DNA from: Ruminococcus sp. | GTDB taxonomy: Bacteria; Bacillota; Clostridia; Oscillospirales; Acutalibacteraceae | Direction: 5' to 3' | Length of the DNA stretch: 64,000 nucleotides | NCBI GenBank assembly: GCA_017433905.1 | Contig: JAFRGI010000017.1 | Span: 32,998-96,997 of the forward strand | Shown here: one piece after another, positions 1 through 10,121 of the stretch | Position numbering within the stretch: position 1 is the stretch's first letter | Layout: each line of letters opens with the position of its first letter | The notes under the pieces: model-generated | Databases searched by the model: none | Told to the model about the DNA's origin: nothing | What the model saw: only the letters and a program-made list of their open reading frames with translations | Translations under genes and position numbers: made by a program

Positions 1-1276
1 CGGGGAAGTGACGCTTGTATGCAAGCGAAGCGTCGAGGCCCCAGAATACTTTGACAATACGCAGGGTTGCCTGCGAAACCGGTTCTGAGATATCGCCGCC
101 GGGAGGCGATACAGCGCCGATGACCGAGAGAGCACCCTCGGTATCCTTGGTACCGTTGACCAGTACGCGTCCGGCTCTTTCATAGAACTGTGCGAGACGG
201 CTGCCGAGATAAGCAGGATAGCCCTCCTCGCCGGGCATCTCTTCAAGACGACCGGACATTTCGCGCAGCGCCTCCGCCCAACGCGAGGTGGAGTCCGCCA
301 TTAATGCGACGGTGTAGCCCATGTCGCGGAAGTATTCGGCAATCGTGATACCCGTGTAAATAGACGCTTCACGTGCGGCAACGGGCATATCGGAGGTATT
401 GGCAATCAGCACGGTTCTCTCCATCAGCGAGTTGCCCGTGCGGGGATCTTTCAGCTCAGGGAATTCGTTGAGAACATCGGTCATTTCGTTTCCGCGCTCG
501 CCGCAGCCGATGTATACGATGATATCCGCCGCTGCCCACTTTGCGAGCTGGTGCTGCACGACGGTTTTGCCGGAGCCAAACGGACCGGGAACAGCGGCAA
601 CGCCGCCCTTCGCGAGCGGAAACAGGGTATCAATCGGACGCTGACCCGTAGTGAGCAGGATGTCGGGTGAGAGTTTTTTCTTGTAAGGTCTGCCTGCGCG
701 GACAGGCCATGTAGTAAACATTTTGATTTCCCGATTGCCCTTTTCGGTTTTGATGACGGCAACCGGTTCGTCAAGGGTAAAATCGCCCTCGGAAATTTTT
801 ACGATTTTGCCGTCAACCTTGTTGGGAACGAGAATTTTATGCAGTACCGCAGCGGTTTCCTGTACTGTGCCGAGCACATCGCCGGCGATTAGCTTGTCGC
901 CAACCTTGGCGGCGGGCTTGAAATGCCATTTTTTGTTGTGGTTCAGAGCGGGAACGTCGACGCCTCTTTTCAGATTGGTGCCGGCGACCTTCATGATTTC
1001 ATCGAGCGGCCTTTGAATGCCGTCGTAAATCGCGCCAATCAGACCGGGACCGAGTTCGACGGAGAGCGGAGCGCCCGTGGACGTTACCGTTTCGCCGGGA
1101 CCGAGACCGGAGGTTTCCTCATAGACCTGAATGGAGGCTCTGTCGCCGTGCATTTCAATGATTTCGCCAATCAGACGCTGTTCGCTGACGCGCACAACGT
1201 CGAACATATTTGCATCGCGCATGCCCTCGGCAATGACGAGAGGACCCGCGACCTTGGTTATAATTCCAGTTTTCAA
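1..1276 (-). CDS. atpA: V-type ATP synthase subunit A (partial, 5' part)
   Basis: Catalytic nucleotide-binding subunit of the V1 head; hydrolyses or makes ATP coupled to ion flow through the membrane ring. About 425 N-terminal residues are present and the gene runs off the left edge (family length near 590). Visible: N-terminal beta-barrel, the long A-specific insert, the P-loop PGPFGSGKT, and later the stretch [20 protein letters not shown] typical of V/A-type A subunits. Translation starts at a TTG: an in-frame stop lies directly upstream, and GAGGTG sits 6-7 bases before it, overlapping the stop of subunit F. Last visible gene of the V-ATPase operon; subunits B and D would be expected beyond the window. 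Called from my own translation of the minus strand. Confidence 0.96.
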   Translation of the reverse strand, partial: MKTGIITKVAGPLVIAEGMRDANMFDVVRVSEQRLIGEIIEMHGDRASIQVYEETSGLGPGETVTSTGAPLSVELGPGLIGAIYDGIQRPLDEIMKVAGTNLKRGVDVPALNHNKKWHFKPAAKVGDKLIAGDVLGTVQETAAVLHKILVPNKVDGKIVKISEGDFTLDEPVAVIKTEKGNREIKMFTTWPVRAGRPYKKKLSPDILLTTGQRPIDTLFPLAKGGVAAVPGPFGSGKTVVQHQLAKWAAADIIVYIGCGERGNEMTDVLNEFPELKDPRTGNSLMERTVLIANTSDMPVAAREASIYTGITIAEYFRDMGYTVALMADSTSRWAEALREMSGRLEEMPGEEGYPAYLGSRLAQFYERAGRVLVNGTKDTEGALSVIGAVSPPGGDISEPVSQATLRIVKVFWGLDASLAYKRHFP

Positions 1277-1286
1277 TTAATACACC

Positions 1287-1610
1287 TCAATCGTTGAAGA
1301 TAATGTCGGAGCCGACTGCCTTCTCCACAAAGGACGAAAGGCGCTGCCTGCCTGTAGCCAAGCTGCCCCTGACACCGGGAATGGGGATAATGGCGGGTGT
1401 GAGCCGCTCCTCATAGCGCGCGCGATCCTTTTCTACGGAGTTGTAGACCTCCTCGGTCAGATAGATAATCGCGTAGCTGTCGCCGTCAGCGATATTACGC
1501 AGCAGATGCGCTGCCTGTTCACTGTCATCGCAGGGAAAGATATCCAGTCCGATTGCCGAGAAGCCTTTGACGGTTTCGGCGTCGCCGATCACGGCGATAT
1601 TTTTAGCCAT
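1287..1610 (-). CDS. atpF: V-type ATP synthase subunit F
   Basis: Small central-stalk subunit (ntpG in Enterococcus naming), about 107 residues, the usual size. The N-terminus MAKNIAVIGDAETVKGFSAIG is the Rossmann-like start of the family. The ATG at 1610 gives the standard N-terminus; a GTG at 1619 is an alternative with a purine-rich site (GGGAAAGG) four bases upstream. The upstream subunit C frame ends at 1603, so the two genes overlap by 8 or 17 bases and are probably translationally coupled. The stop lies inside the ribosome site of subunit A. Confidence 0.92.
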   Translation of the reverse strand: MAKNIAVIGDAETVKGFSAIGLDIFPCDDSEQAAHLLRNIADGDSYAIIYLTEEVYNSVEKDRARYEERLTPAIIPIPGVRGSLATGRQRLSSFVEKAVGSDIIFND

Positions 1611-2574
1611 AAATCTCACGCAGCCTTTCCCTGATGGTGTCGGCGCCGCTTTTGGTGCGAACGCCGCTGGTGATAATATGAATCACCTTTTTTTCGATTT
1701 CACTGCCGAGGTAATAGCCCAGCAGCGGTTCCGCGCCCTCTCCGGCGCGTTTGCAGCTTTCTTTGGCAAGGCGCGTCAGACGGTCGTCCACCCATTGTTC
1801 AAAGACGGACGGCGACTGTTTATATGCTTCCATTGCCTGTCTGCAGTCGTATTCGGGGAGCTTGGAAAGTTCGTCCGCCAGCGCGTCGCTGCCCTTCAGG
1901 GCGGCGGCGATCAGTGCATCCTTGCGGAAGCCCTCGTAACGTACAAGCGCGCGCTTAAGATATTCGCGGTTCGCGCCTGTTCGTGCGGAACGGATGACGG
2001 TCTTAATATTACAGTAGAATACAAAGTTTTTGATGTAGTTCTCCAGAAACACGGAATGGCTGTTGTCGCACAGGCGCAGCATTTCGAGCATGGCAGCCTT
2101 ATCCACATATGCGTCGGAAAGACGTGCGTCACCGGAATGGGCAAGCCGTTCGTAAGCCTTATCGGCGTTGACGCGCAGCCATTCGGGCAGCAGGTTCATC
2201 AGCCTGCTCTCAATTGCCTTTTTCATCACCGCGATCTCAATGGTGGAAGGCGAAAGCAGCAGCGCTTCATAGTTTCTGTTTGTCATGGTGCCCTTGAGGA
2301 TCACCTTGTAGTTGTGAATGTCGTTTTGGATCAAAAACGGATTAAAAATCGTGAAGTCGGGCGCTGTGTTTTTTAGATAGCGCCACAGCTCCGCCGTGTG
2401 GGAGCTGAGAATTTCCTCCACGGTATCTCCCTCTCCATAGCCCTTGTCACCGAGCAGAGCGGCGATCTCCGCCTCGTTTTGGCAGACGAGGAGCTGCTCC
2501 GTGTCGGAGTGGGTCAGCAGGCTTTTTTCCCGCGCACGGACGGAGCCGATGGAATATTCATACGATAATGCCAT
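1603..2574 (-). CDS. atpC: V-type ATP synthase subunit C
   Basis: Subunit C (d in eukaryotic naming) links the central stalk to the membrane c-ring. 323 residues, all helical, matching the family's roughly 330-350. The N-terminal region contains SVRAREKSLLTHSDTEQLL and later the FLRIQND-like segment FLIQNDIHNYKVILKG, a recognisable signature of this family. It starts 9 bases after subunit E stops and overlaps subunit F at its 3' end. Assignment rests on sequence character and on its fixed place between E and F in bacterial V-ATPase operons. Confidence 0.93.
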   Translation of the reverse strand: MALSYEYSIGSVRAREKSLLTHSDTEQLLVCQNEAEIAALLGDKGYGEGDTVEEILSSHTAELWRYLKNTAPDFTIFNPFLIQNDIHNYKVILKGTMTNRNYEALLLSPSTIEIAVMKKAIESRLMNLLPEWLRVNADKAYERLAHSGDARLSDAYVDKAAMLEMLRLCDNSHSVFLENYIKNFVFYCNIKTVIRSARTGANREYLKRALVRYEGFRKDALIAAALKGSDALADELSKLPEYDCRQAMEAYKQSPSVFEQWVDDRLTRLAKESCKRAGEGAEPLLGYYLGSEIEKKVIHIITSGVRTKSGADTIRERLREIYG

Positions 2575-2583
2575 GGCGCCTCC

Positions 2584-3165
2584 TTACTGCTCAAATAGCG
2601 CGCGGTTAACCAGATCCTCGATTTCGTCGCGGCGGGCGTTGATGAGTGCGCGGAAGTCCATATTTTCTTCGACGTCTCCGCTTTTGAGAATGAAGCCGCC
2701 GGAGATATTGGCAGGTTTCTGCGATACGGAGGCATTCAGTCCGGCTTCGCGGAGTTTTGTCTCAAAATCCGCGGGTAGTCTCTGCAAATCTTTTTGACTG
2801 AGCAGAACTTCGCCGCTTTTTCCCTGTAACTGAGCGGCAAGTCTGTAAAGCGCCCGGAAGTAATTGCTGTCGGATAGCCTGAGAAAATAGTCCAAAAGCT
2901 GCGCGACAGTTTTATCAATCTCACTTCTGCGCTGTTTGAGCAGCGCATTGCGGATTTCCAGCTCGCAGCGGCTCCGGGACGCCGCCTTGAGCTGACGGAT
3001 TTTCTGTTCGTTTTTCTCGACGATGACCTTGACGCGTGCCTGCGCTTCCTTGTCAGCCTCCGCCATTGCGGCGTCGTACGATTGATCGGCGTCAAGACGG
3101 ATGGTTTGGATTGTCTCGTCGCAGTCGGCTTTAATGCGGTTGAGTATGATGTCTCCGCCGTTCAT
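2584..3165 (-). CDS. atpE: V-type ATP synthase subunit E
   Basis: Peripheral-stalk subunit E, 193 residues. The N-terminal half is a long charged helix rich in Ala, Lys, Glu and Arg (about residues 10-90) that would pair with subunit G/H; the C-terminal half (about 100-193) is the globular domain that binds the V1 head, ending in ARRDEIEDLVNRALFEQ. GAGGTG lies 5 bases before the ATG. It sits between K and C in the conserved operon order. Confidence 0.93.
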   Translation of the reverse strand: MNGGDIILNRIKADCDETIQTIRLDADQSYDAAMAEADKEAQARVKVIVEKNEQKIRQLKAASRSRCELEIRNALLKQRRSEIDKTVAQLLDYFLRLSDSNYFRALYRLAAQLQGKSGEVLLSQKDLQRLPADFETKLREAGLNASVSQKPANISGGFILKSGDVEENMDFRALINARRDEIEDLVNRALFEQ

Positions 3166-3210
3166 GTTTTCACCTCTTTATTTGTGTATACCGGTTGTGT
3201 CTGCGGTCGG

Positions 3211-5672
<2,462 letters not shown>

Positions 5673-5736
5673 ATAGCTTCACCACACTTTTTCATTGATG
5701 TAGGTTGGGAGATACATATGAATGCCTGCAGCTCCG

Positions 5737-6048
5737 TTACCTTAACAGCATTTCCGCGGCGTCTTGGATGACTTTTCCGCGTTTTTTTTCGGCGTGCGCA
5801 GAAATTTCTGCGCATTGCTGCCGCGCCGAGGCGTGCGCCTCGGCAAGTTCGCGCTCGGCTTCTTTTTTTGTCTGAGCGAGCGACAGTGCGCATTTATCGC
5901 GCGCTGCCTGTTCACGCGATTCCATTAATGCAGCGGCGTCTTTTTTAGCCTGTGCGTTACGTTGCTGCGCGTCTGTTTTTGCCTGCGCTTCACGCGCACC
6001 GCATTCCGCCTCGGCAGCGCGAATCGCGTCCAGTATATCTTTAGCCAT
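5737..6048 (-). CDS. V-type ATP synthase subunit G/H (peripheral stalk)
   Basis: First gene of the operon, 103 residues, almost entirely one Ala/Glu/Lys/Arg-rich helix (AEAECGAREAQAKTDAQQRN), the form expected of the G/H partner that pairs with subunit E in the peripheral stalk (ntpF position). The ATG at 6048 is preferred over one at 6063 because AAAGGAGA lies just upstream of it. Sequence is low in specific signatures, so the call depends mainly on composition, length and operon position before subunit I. Confidence 0.8.
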   Translation of the reverse strand: MAKDILDAIRAAEAECGAREAQAKTDAQQRNAQAKKDAAALMESREQAARDKCALSLAQTKKEAERELAEAHASARQQCAEISAHAEKKRGKVIQDAAEMLLR

Positions 6049-6111
6049 AGTCTCTCCTTTCATGAATCTATTTTCAAAATAACTGATGTCTTTTTGGACC
6101 TATATATAAAA

Positions 6112-6140
6112 AATATACCATAATTTACTGAAAAAATCAA
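6112..6140 (-). promoter_or_regulatory. Sigma-A promoter of the V-ATPase operon
   Basis: On the minus strand TTGATT, a 17-base spacer and TATATT preceded by TGG (extended -10). It lies about 65 bases upstream of the first V-ATPase gene and no other gene intervenes. Confidence 0.75.
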
Positions 6141-6226
6141 TATTTTTGCTTGAAATTTTTTATAAATGTTTGATAGATTGCGTTTTGCTTGTGCTTTTTT
6201 TGCGGATGGACGGATTGCGTCCAAAC

Positions 6227-6255
6227 AAGCCTTAGTATAAAAAGCCTTAGTATAA
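6227..6255. repeat. Tandem direct repeat, 2 x 14 bp
   Basis: The 14-base word AAGCCTTAGTATAA occurs twice, 15 bases apart, upstream of the V-ATPase promoter and beside the terminator of the neighbouring operon. No function is evident. Confidence 0.7.
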
Positions 6256-6270
6256 AATATGAGAAGAATG

Positions 6271-6309
6271 AAAAAACGCCGTGGAACCGGTGACGGATCC
6301 GCGACGGCG
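6271..6309 (-). terminator. Rho-independent terminator after the glycosyltransferase gene
   Basis: On the minus strand CGCCGT pairs with ACGGCG around a loop that contains a smaller hairpin, followed by six T. It lies 14 bases beyond the stop of the glycosyltransferase gene. Confidence 0.75.
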
Positions 6310-6322
6310 AATAGGGCGGGGG

Positions 6323-7051
6323 TTATAGGTGGTTGTCGTGAGATTGCTGCGGATCCCTCTTGCGGTCTGCGTTGGCGAAAATCACTTTATACAGCCGCGC
6401 GGAATCGCAGACCGTGCGGAAATGAGAGGTGTTGTTGGAGCCGATGTAAACTGCCTCGATCGGGATTTCTTTGATCGGAATACCGCGGCGGTTCACGTCG
6501 ATGAGCATACGCATTTCGTATTCATATCGCTCGCCCTCGATTTCGGTGAGGAGGGGGATTAAATCGTGTGTAAAGCTGCGCAGACCGCTTTGTGTATCGT
6601 AGATGCTGACGGGTGTGAGCGCATGGAGAAAGATGCGTGTGATAAAGTTACCGCTTTTGCTGCGGAAAGGCGCGTTCTGCTTGAGCCTGCGACTGCCGAT
6701 AATCAGAGTGGAGGGGTGACGTCTCGCCGCATCTGTAACACGGCAGGTGTCTGCAATCAGGTGCTGCCCGTCGGCGTCGACGGTGACGACGGTGTATGGT
6801 GCGCTGTAGTTTTGATAGATCCAGCGCAGTCCTGTTTTGAGCGCGGCGCCTTTTCCCTTGTTTCGGTCGTGGCGCAGGATGATATCGGCTCTGCCTGCCG
6901 CTAGAAACAGCTTGTTGAACCGGGTGTCGCTTCCGTCGTTGACCAGCACAACCGTATAGCCGTTGTTCTTTAGATCGCGCACAATATTCAGCATGATGCT
7001 GTCGGGATTATACGCAGGTATCAGCGCAATGTTGGAGGTATGTTTCAGCAT
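6323..7051 (-). CDS. Family 2 glycosyltransferase (dolichol-phosphate-mannose-synthase-like)
   Basis: Cytoplasmic GT-A sugar transferase of 242 residues. The N-terminus NIALIPAYNPDSIML, VLVNDGSD, NKGKGAALKTGL and VDADGQH (DxD-type metal site) are the ordered motifs of family 2 polyprenyl-phosphate glycosyltransferases; no membrane helices follow, so it resembles the soluble DPM1/YkcC class. The ATG at 7051 is chosen because GAGGTGAC precedes it; a longer frame from 7126 would run into the upstream methyltransferase gene. It starts 4 bases after that gene stops, so both form one operon ending at the terminator at 6271. The acceptor cannot be read from sequence. Confidence 0.85.
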   Translation of the reverse strand: MLKHTSNIALIPAYNPDSIMLNIVRDLKNNGYTVVLVNDGSDTRFNKLFLAAGRADIILRHDRNKGKGAALKTGLRWIYQNYSAPYTVVTVDADGQHLIADTCRVTDAARRHPSTLIIGSRRLKQNAPFRSKSGNFITRIFLHALTPVSIYDTQSGLRSFTHDLIPLLTEIEGERYEYEMRMLIDVNRRGIPIKEIPIEAVYIGSNNTSHFRTVCDSARLYKVIFANADRKRDPQQSHDNHL

Positions 7052-7055
7052 TCTG

Positions 7056-8003
7056 TCACCTCGGTTGCTTTCGTCGGGAGGGCGGATACATATGTGCATT
7101 TCGTTCCCAAAAAACGCCGTCTTCATAGCCCTGAATGGATGGATGGGTTTCTGCGTCGCAAAGACGTTTTTCCGCCCAGACGCAGTACTGCGGATTATGT
7201 TCGATACCGAGATAATGTCGTCCGAGCTTTTTGGCAGTTACGGAGGTGGATCCTGAGCCGAGGAAGGGATCAAAAACAACGTCTCCCTCCGAGGAAGAGG
7301 CAAGGATCAGCTTTGCAAGCAGTTTTTCGGGTTTTTGAGTAGGATGTGCAGTGTTTTCGGGCATGGACCAGTAGGGCACGGAAATATCGTCCCAAAAATT
7401 CGACGCGCCCGTATTGCGAAAGTTGCCGTTTGCGGTTTCTTCCCAGTCCTTGGGTTTGCCTGCCACACGATAGGGTGCAACAACCCTGCGTCGGATCCGT
7501 ACGGCGTCGGCATGAAAGATATAGTCGCGCGACTTTGTGGCAAACCAGATATCTTCCATGCTGTTTTTCCAGTTACGTGTTGCGCTGCGTCCCTTTTCGC
7601 GCTGCCACGTGATGCGGTTTTGAACGTGCAGACGTTCGGCGAGTGCCTGAGCGATCACCATGCTCGACTTCCAGTCGCAGCAGACGTACAGGATGCCGGT
7701 ATCCTTTATCAGCGGAAGCAGCAGGTCGAGCCATGCTTCGGTATACTGCAGATATTTTTTCGCTGTGGTTTCGCGGAAGGTGCTGCCGTGAAAATCCTTA
7801 GTGAGATTATACGGAGGGTCGACGATCACCAAATCGGCAAAGCCGCGCGGCAGCAGCGGCAAAACGGAAAAGGTGTCTCCGAGGATGGTTTTGTCGAGCA
7901 CGTCTTCTATGCGCGCCAGTTTTTCAACAGAGATGCATCGTTCCAGATACGTGCGTCCCTCGTTCACGCTGATGTCGATGGTTTTGTTTCTGTCGGATTT
8001 CAT
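7056..8003 (-). CDS. Site-specific DNA methyltransferase (beta-class, N6-adenine or N4-cytosine)
   Basis: AdoMet-dependent amino-methyltransferase of 315 residues. Catalytic motif IV DPPYNLTKDF (residues 62-71) comes before the AdoMet-binding motif I FDPFLGSG (244-251), the beta-class order; HPTQKPEKL (from 220) is the usual lead-in to motif I. AGGAGGG precedes the ATG and a good promoter lies at 8025-8053. No endonuclease or specificity gene is adjacent: the neighbours are a glycosyltransferase and an ion channel, so it appears to be a solitary enzyme. Its recognition sequence, and whether it acts on host DNA for regulation or defends against restriction, cannot be told. Confidence 0.93.
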   Translation of the reverse strand: MKSDRNKTIDISVNEGRTYLERCISVEKLARIEDVLDKTILGDTFSVLPLLPRGFADLVIVDPPYNLTKDFHGSTFRETTAKKYLQYTEAWLDLLLPLIKDTGILYVCCDWKSSMVIAQALAERLHVQNRITWQREKGRSATRNWKNSMEDIWFATKSRDYIFHADAVRIRRRVVAPYRVAGKPKDWEETANGNFRNTGASNFWDDISVPYWSMPENTAHPTQKPEKLLAKLILASSSEGDVVFDPFLGSGSTSVTAKKLGRHYLGIEHNPQYCVWAEKRLCDAETHPSIQGYEDGVFWERNAHMYPPSRRKQPR

Positions 8004-8024
8004 AGAGCCCTCCTGTCTGCCATC

Positions 8025-8053
8025 ATTTTACCATAACTCGCGGGAGATTTCAA
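8025..8053 (-). promoter_or_regulatory. Promoter of the methyltransferase-glycosyltransferase operon
   Basis: Minus strand TTGAAA, 17-base spacer, TAAAAT with TGG directly upstream (extended -10), 22 bases before the methyltransferase ATG. Confidence 0.75.
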
Positions 8054-8115
8054 CCGTTCAGTCCGAACACAAAAATTATCGACTCCGGTCAAAACAGCAG
8101 CCGGCGTCGTCCGTG

Positions 8116-8544
8116 TCATTTATTCTTTTTGCGATATTCCCGTACGCGTTCAGAGATTTCTTTTAGCTCCTTTTTGTCCAGCTCGGGTAAACACTCGAGC
8201 TTTTCAAGAAATTTGGAAACCGTGTCCCGCTCGGTTGCGCGAAGATACTCTGTGTAGTAGGTGACGACCACGCCCGGAACCATTGCTACGGTCAAAATGC
8301 CGCACAGAGTAATGAAAATTATCACGATTCTGCCAGCAACCGTTACGGCGATAATATCGCCGAAGCCGATTGTCGTCGAGGCGACGAAGCAGAACCACAT
8401 ACCGTCCCAGAGGTTGTTGACCTGCGGTTCAAAGATCCATATCAGCACGGCGCTGATGCACAGGGCAATCAGATAAGAAACGAAGATCTTGATGGCGCCC
8501 GTGTGTATCAACAGTTGGATTATACGTTTAATCGGTCGTTTCAT
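8116..8544 (-). CDS. Two-TM potassium-channel-like protein
   Basis: 142 residues: a first membrane helix (about 18-38), a pore loop with the selectivity filter TTIGFGD (57-63), a second helix (about 68-95) and a charged cytosolic C-terminus (96-142) likely to be helical. TxGFGD is the K+ channel filter, so it should form a tetrameric K+ pore; no RCK/TrkA ligand domain is present. Its ATG overlaps the stop of the upstream Na+ symporter (ATGA), so the two are translationally coupled. K+ selectivity is inferred from the filter. Confidence 0.85.
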   Translation of the reverse strand: MKRPIKRIIQLLIHTGAIKIFVSYLIALCISAVLIWIFEPQVNNLWDGMWFCFVASTTIGFGDIIAVTVAGRIVIIFITLCGILTVAMVPGVVVTYYTEYLRATERDTVSKFLEKLECLPELDKKELKEISERVREYRKKNK

Positions 8545-10082
8545 CAGTCGAGCGACCTCTTTTGTGCGGCGGGAACACGCTTTTCATAACATGCGAACGC
8601 TTCGTCTACGAGTCCTTTTTGGGGTTTGGGCGAAATCAGGCTGATGATCGGCACGATAATCACTCCCGCGATCATCGTGAATGCACCGCAGTTGATCGGC
8701 GACTGCAAAATGACCGGGAAGAACGGACGGAAGAACAGGTTGAGCGTCATCAAACCGGCGCCGAAGATAAAACTGACCCAACAGGCAAGCTTGGTTGTTT
8801 TTTTCCAATATAAGCCATAGAGGAAGGGGGCGAGGAAGGAGCCTGCAAGCGCGCCCCACGATACGCCCATCAGCTGTGCGATAAACTTGACGCTTTCGTT
8901 GTTGCTTTGCGTTTGGTAAATGGCGATAAATGCCGAAATCGCGATAAATACCACGATGAAAACGCGAATCAGAGCGATCTGTTTTTTTTCGTTCATTTTT
9001 TTGATGATGTTATCCTCGAGCAGGTCGATGGTCAGCGTAGAGCTGGACGCAATGACCAGTGAGCTGAGGGTGGACATGGAAGCGGAAAGTACCAGCATCA
9101 CGACGATTGCAATTAGCAGATCGGGCAGAGTGGTGAGCATGGCGGGAATAACTGCGTCGTATCCGTTTGTTGCCACGTCAACGTCAAACAGTCTGCCGAA
9201 GCCGCCGAGGAAATAGCAGCCCCCTGCGACGATGATCGCGAAGCCGGTGGAAATGACGGAGCCCTTGCGGATATCCTTTTCATGTTTGATTGCGTAGAAT
9301 TTTTGTACCATTTGCGGCAGTCCCCAGGTGCCGAACGAAGTAAGAATAACGACGCCGAGCAGGTTGAGCGGGTCGGGGCCGAAAAAGGAATTGAACGCGC
9401 CCGGCATATCGGTGACAGTTTCGTCCGTAACCTCCGACAAACCTTTGAGCGCCTCCAAAAAGCCGCCCTGCTGGCTGAGCACGGCGCCGATAACGGCAAT
9501 AATGCCGATCAGCATGATAATTCCCTGAATAAAGTCGTTGATCGCGGTTGCTATGTAGCCGCCGGCAATGACGTAAATGCTGGTCAAAACGGACATGGCG
9601 ATAATGCACCAGATGTAGGGAATACCGAACGCCATTTCAAACAGCCGCGAAAGTCCGTTATACAGAGAGGCGGTATAGGGGATGAGAAAGATAAACATGA
9701 TGATGGATGTACAAATTTTCAGCGCCTTGCTGTTAAAGCGTTTTCCAAAGAATTCCGGCATGGTCGCTGAATGGAGATGCTGCGTCATAATACGCGTGCG
9801 TCTGCCCAGAACCGCCCAGGCAAGAAACGAGCCGACAAGCGCGTTGCCAATACCGATCCAGGTGGATGCGATACCGTATTTCCAGCCGAACTGACCCGCG
9901 TAGCCGATGAAGATAACCGCGGAGAAATATGAGGTACCGTAAGCGAATGCCGTCAGCCATGGACCCACGCTTCTGCCGCCGAGGACAAAGCCATTGACGT
10001 CGGTCGCGTTTTTGCGGCAAAAAATGCCGACGGTGACCATCACACCGAAGAACATGACCAGCATAATGATTTTTAGTATCAT
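8544..10082 (-). CDS. Sodium:solute symporter (SSS/PutP family)
   Basis: 512 residues with about 13 hydrophobic helices. The N-terminal part (GGRSVGPWLTAFAYGTSYFS) and the internal GGYIATAINDFIQGIIM segment are typical of the SSS family (PutP, PanF, SglT). The substrate is not determinable; PutP or PanF labels would be guesses. GGAGGTATAAACTA precedes the ATG. It lies 39 bases after the acyl-CoA ligase gene and overlaps the ion channel gene, so the operon could take up a carboxylate with Na+ and activate it with CoA (inference). Confidence 0.92.
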   Translation of the reverse strand: MILKIIMLVMFFGVMVTVGIFCRKNATDVNGFVLGGRSVGPWLTAFAYGTSYFSAVIFIGYAGQFGWKYGIASTWIGIGNALVGSFLAWAVLGRRTRIMTQHLHSATMPEFFGKRFNSKALKICTSIIMFIFLIPYTASLYNGLSRLFEMAFGIPYIWCIIAMSVLTSIYVIAGGYIATAINDFIQGIIMLIGIIAVIGAVLSQQGGFLEALKGLSEVTDETVTDMPGAFNSFFGPDPLNLLGVVILTSFGTWGLPQMVQKFYAIKHEKDIRKGSVISTGFAIIVAGGCYFLGGFGRLFDVDVATNGYDAVIPAMLTTLPDLLIAIVVMLVLSASMSTLSSLVIASSSTLTIDLLEDNIIKKMNEKKQIALIRVFIVVFIAISAFIAIYQTQSNNESVKFIAQLMGVSWGALAGSFLAPFLYGLYWKKTTKLACWVSFIFGAGLMTLNLFFRPFFPVILQSPINCGAFTMIAGVIIVPIISLISPKPQKGLVDEAFACYEKRVPAAQKRSLD

Positions 10083-10121
10083 TAGTTTATACCTCCAAAA
10101 AAGTTTTTTGCGAAACTGCCT

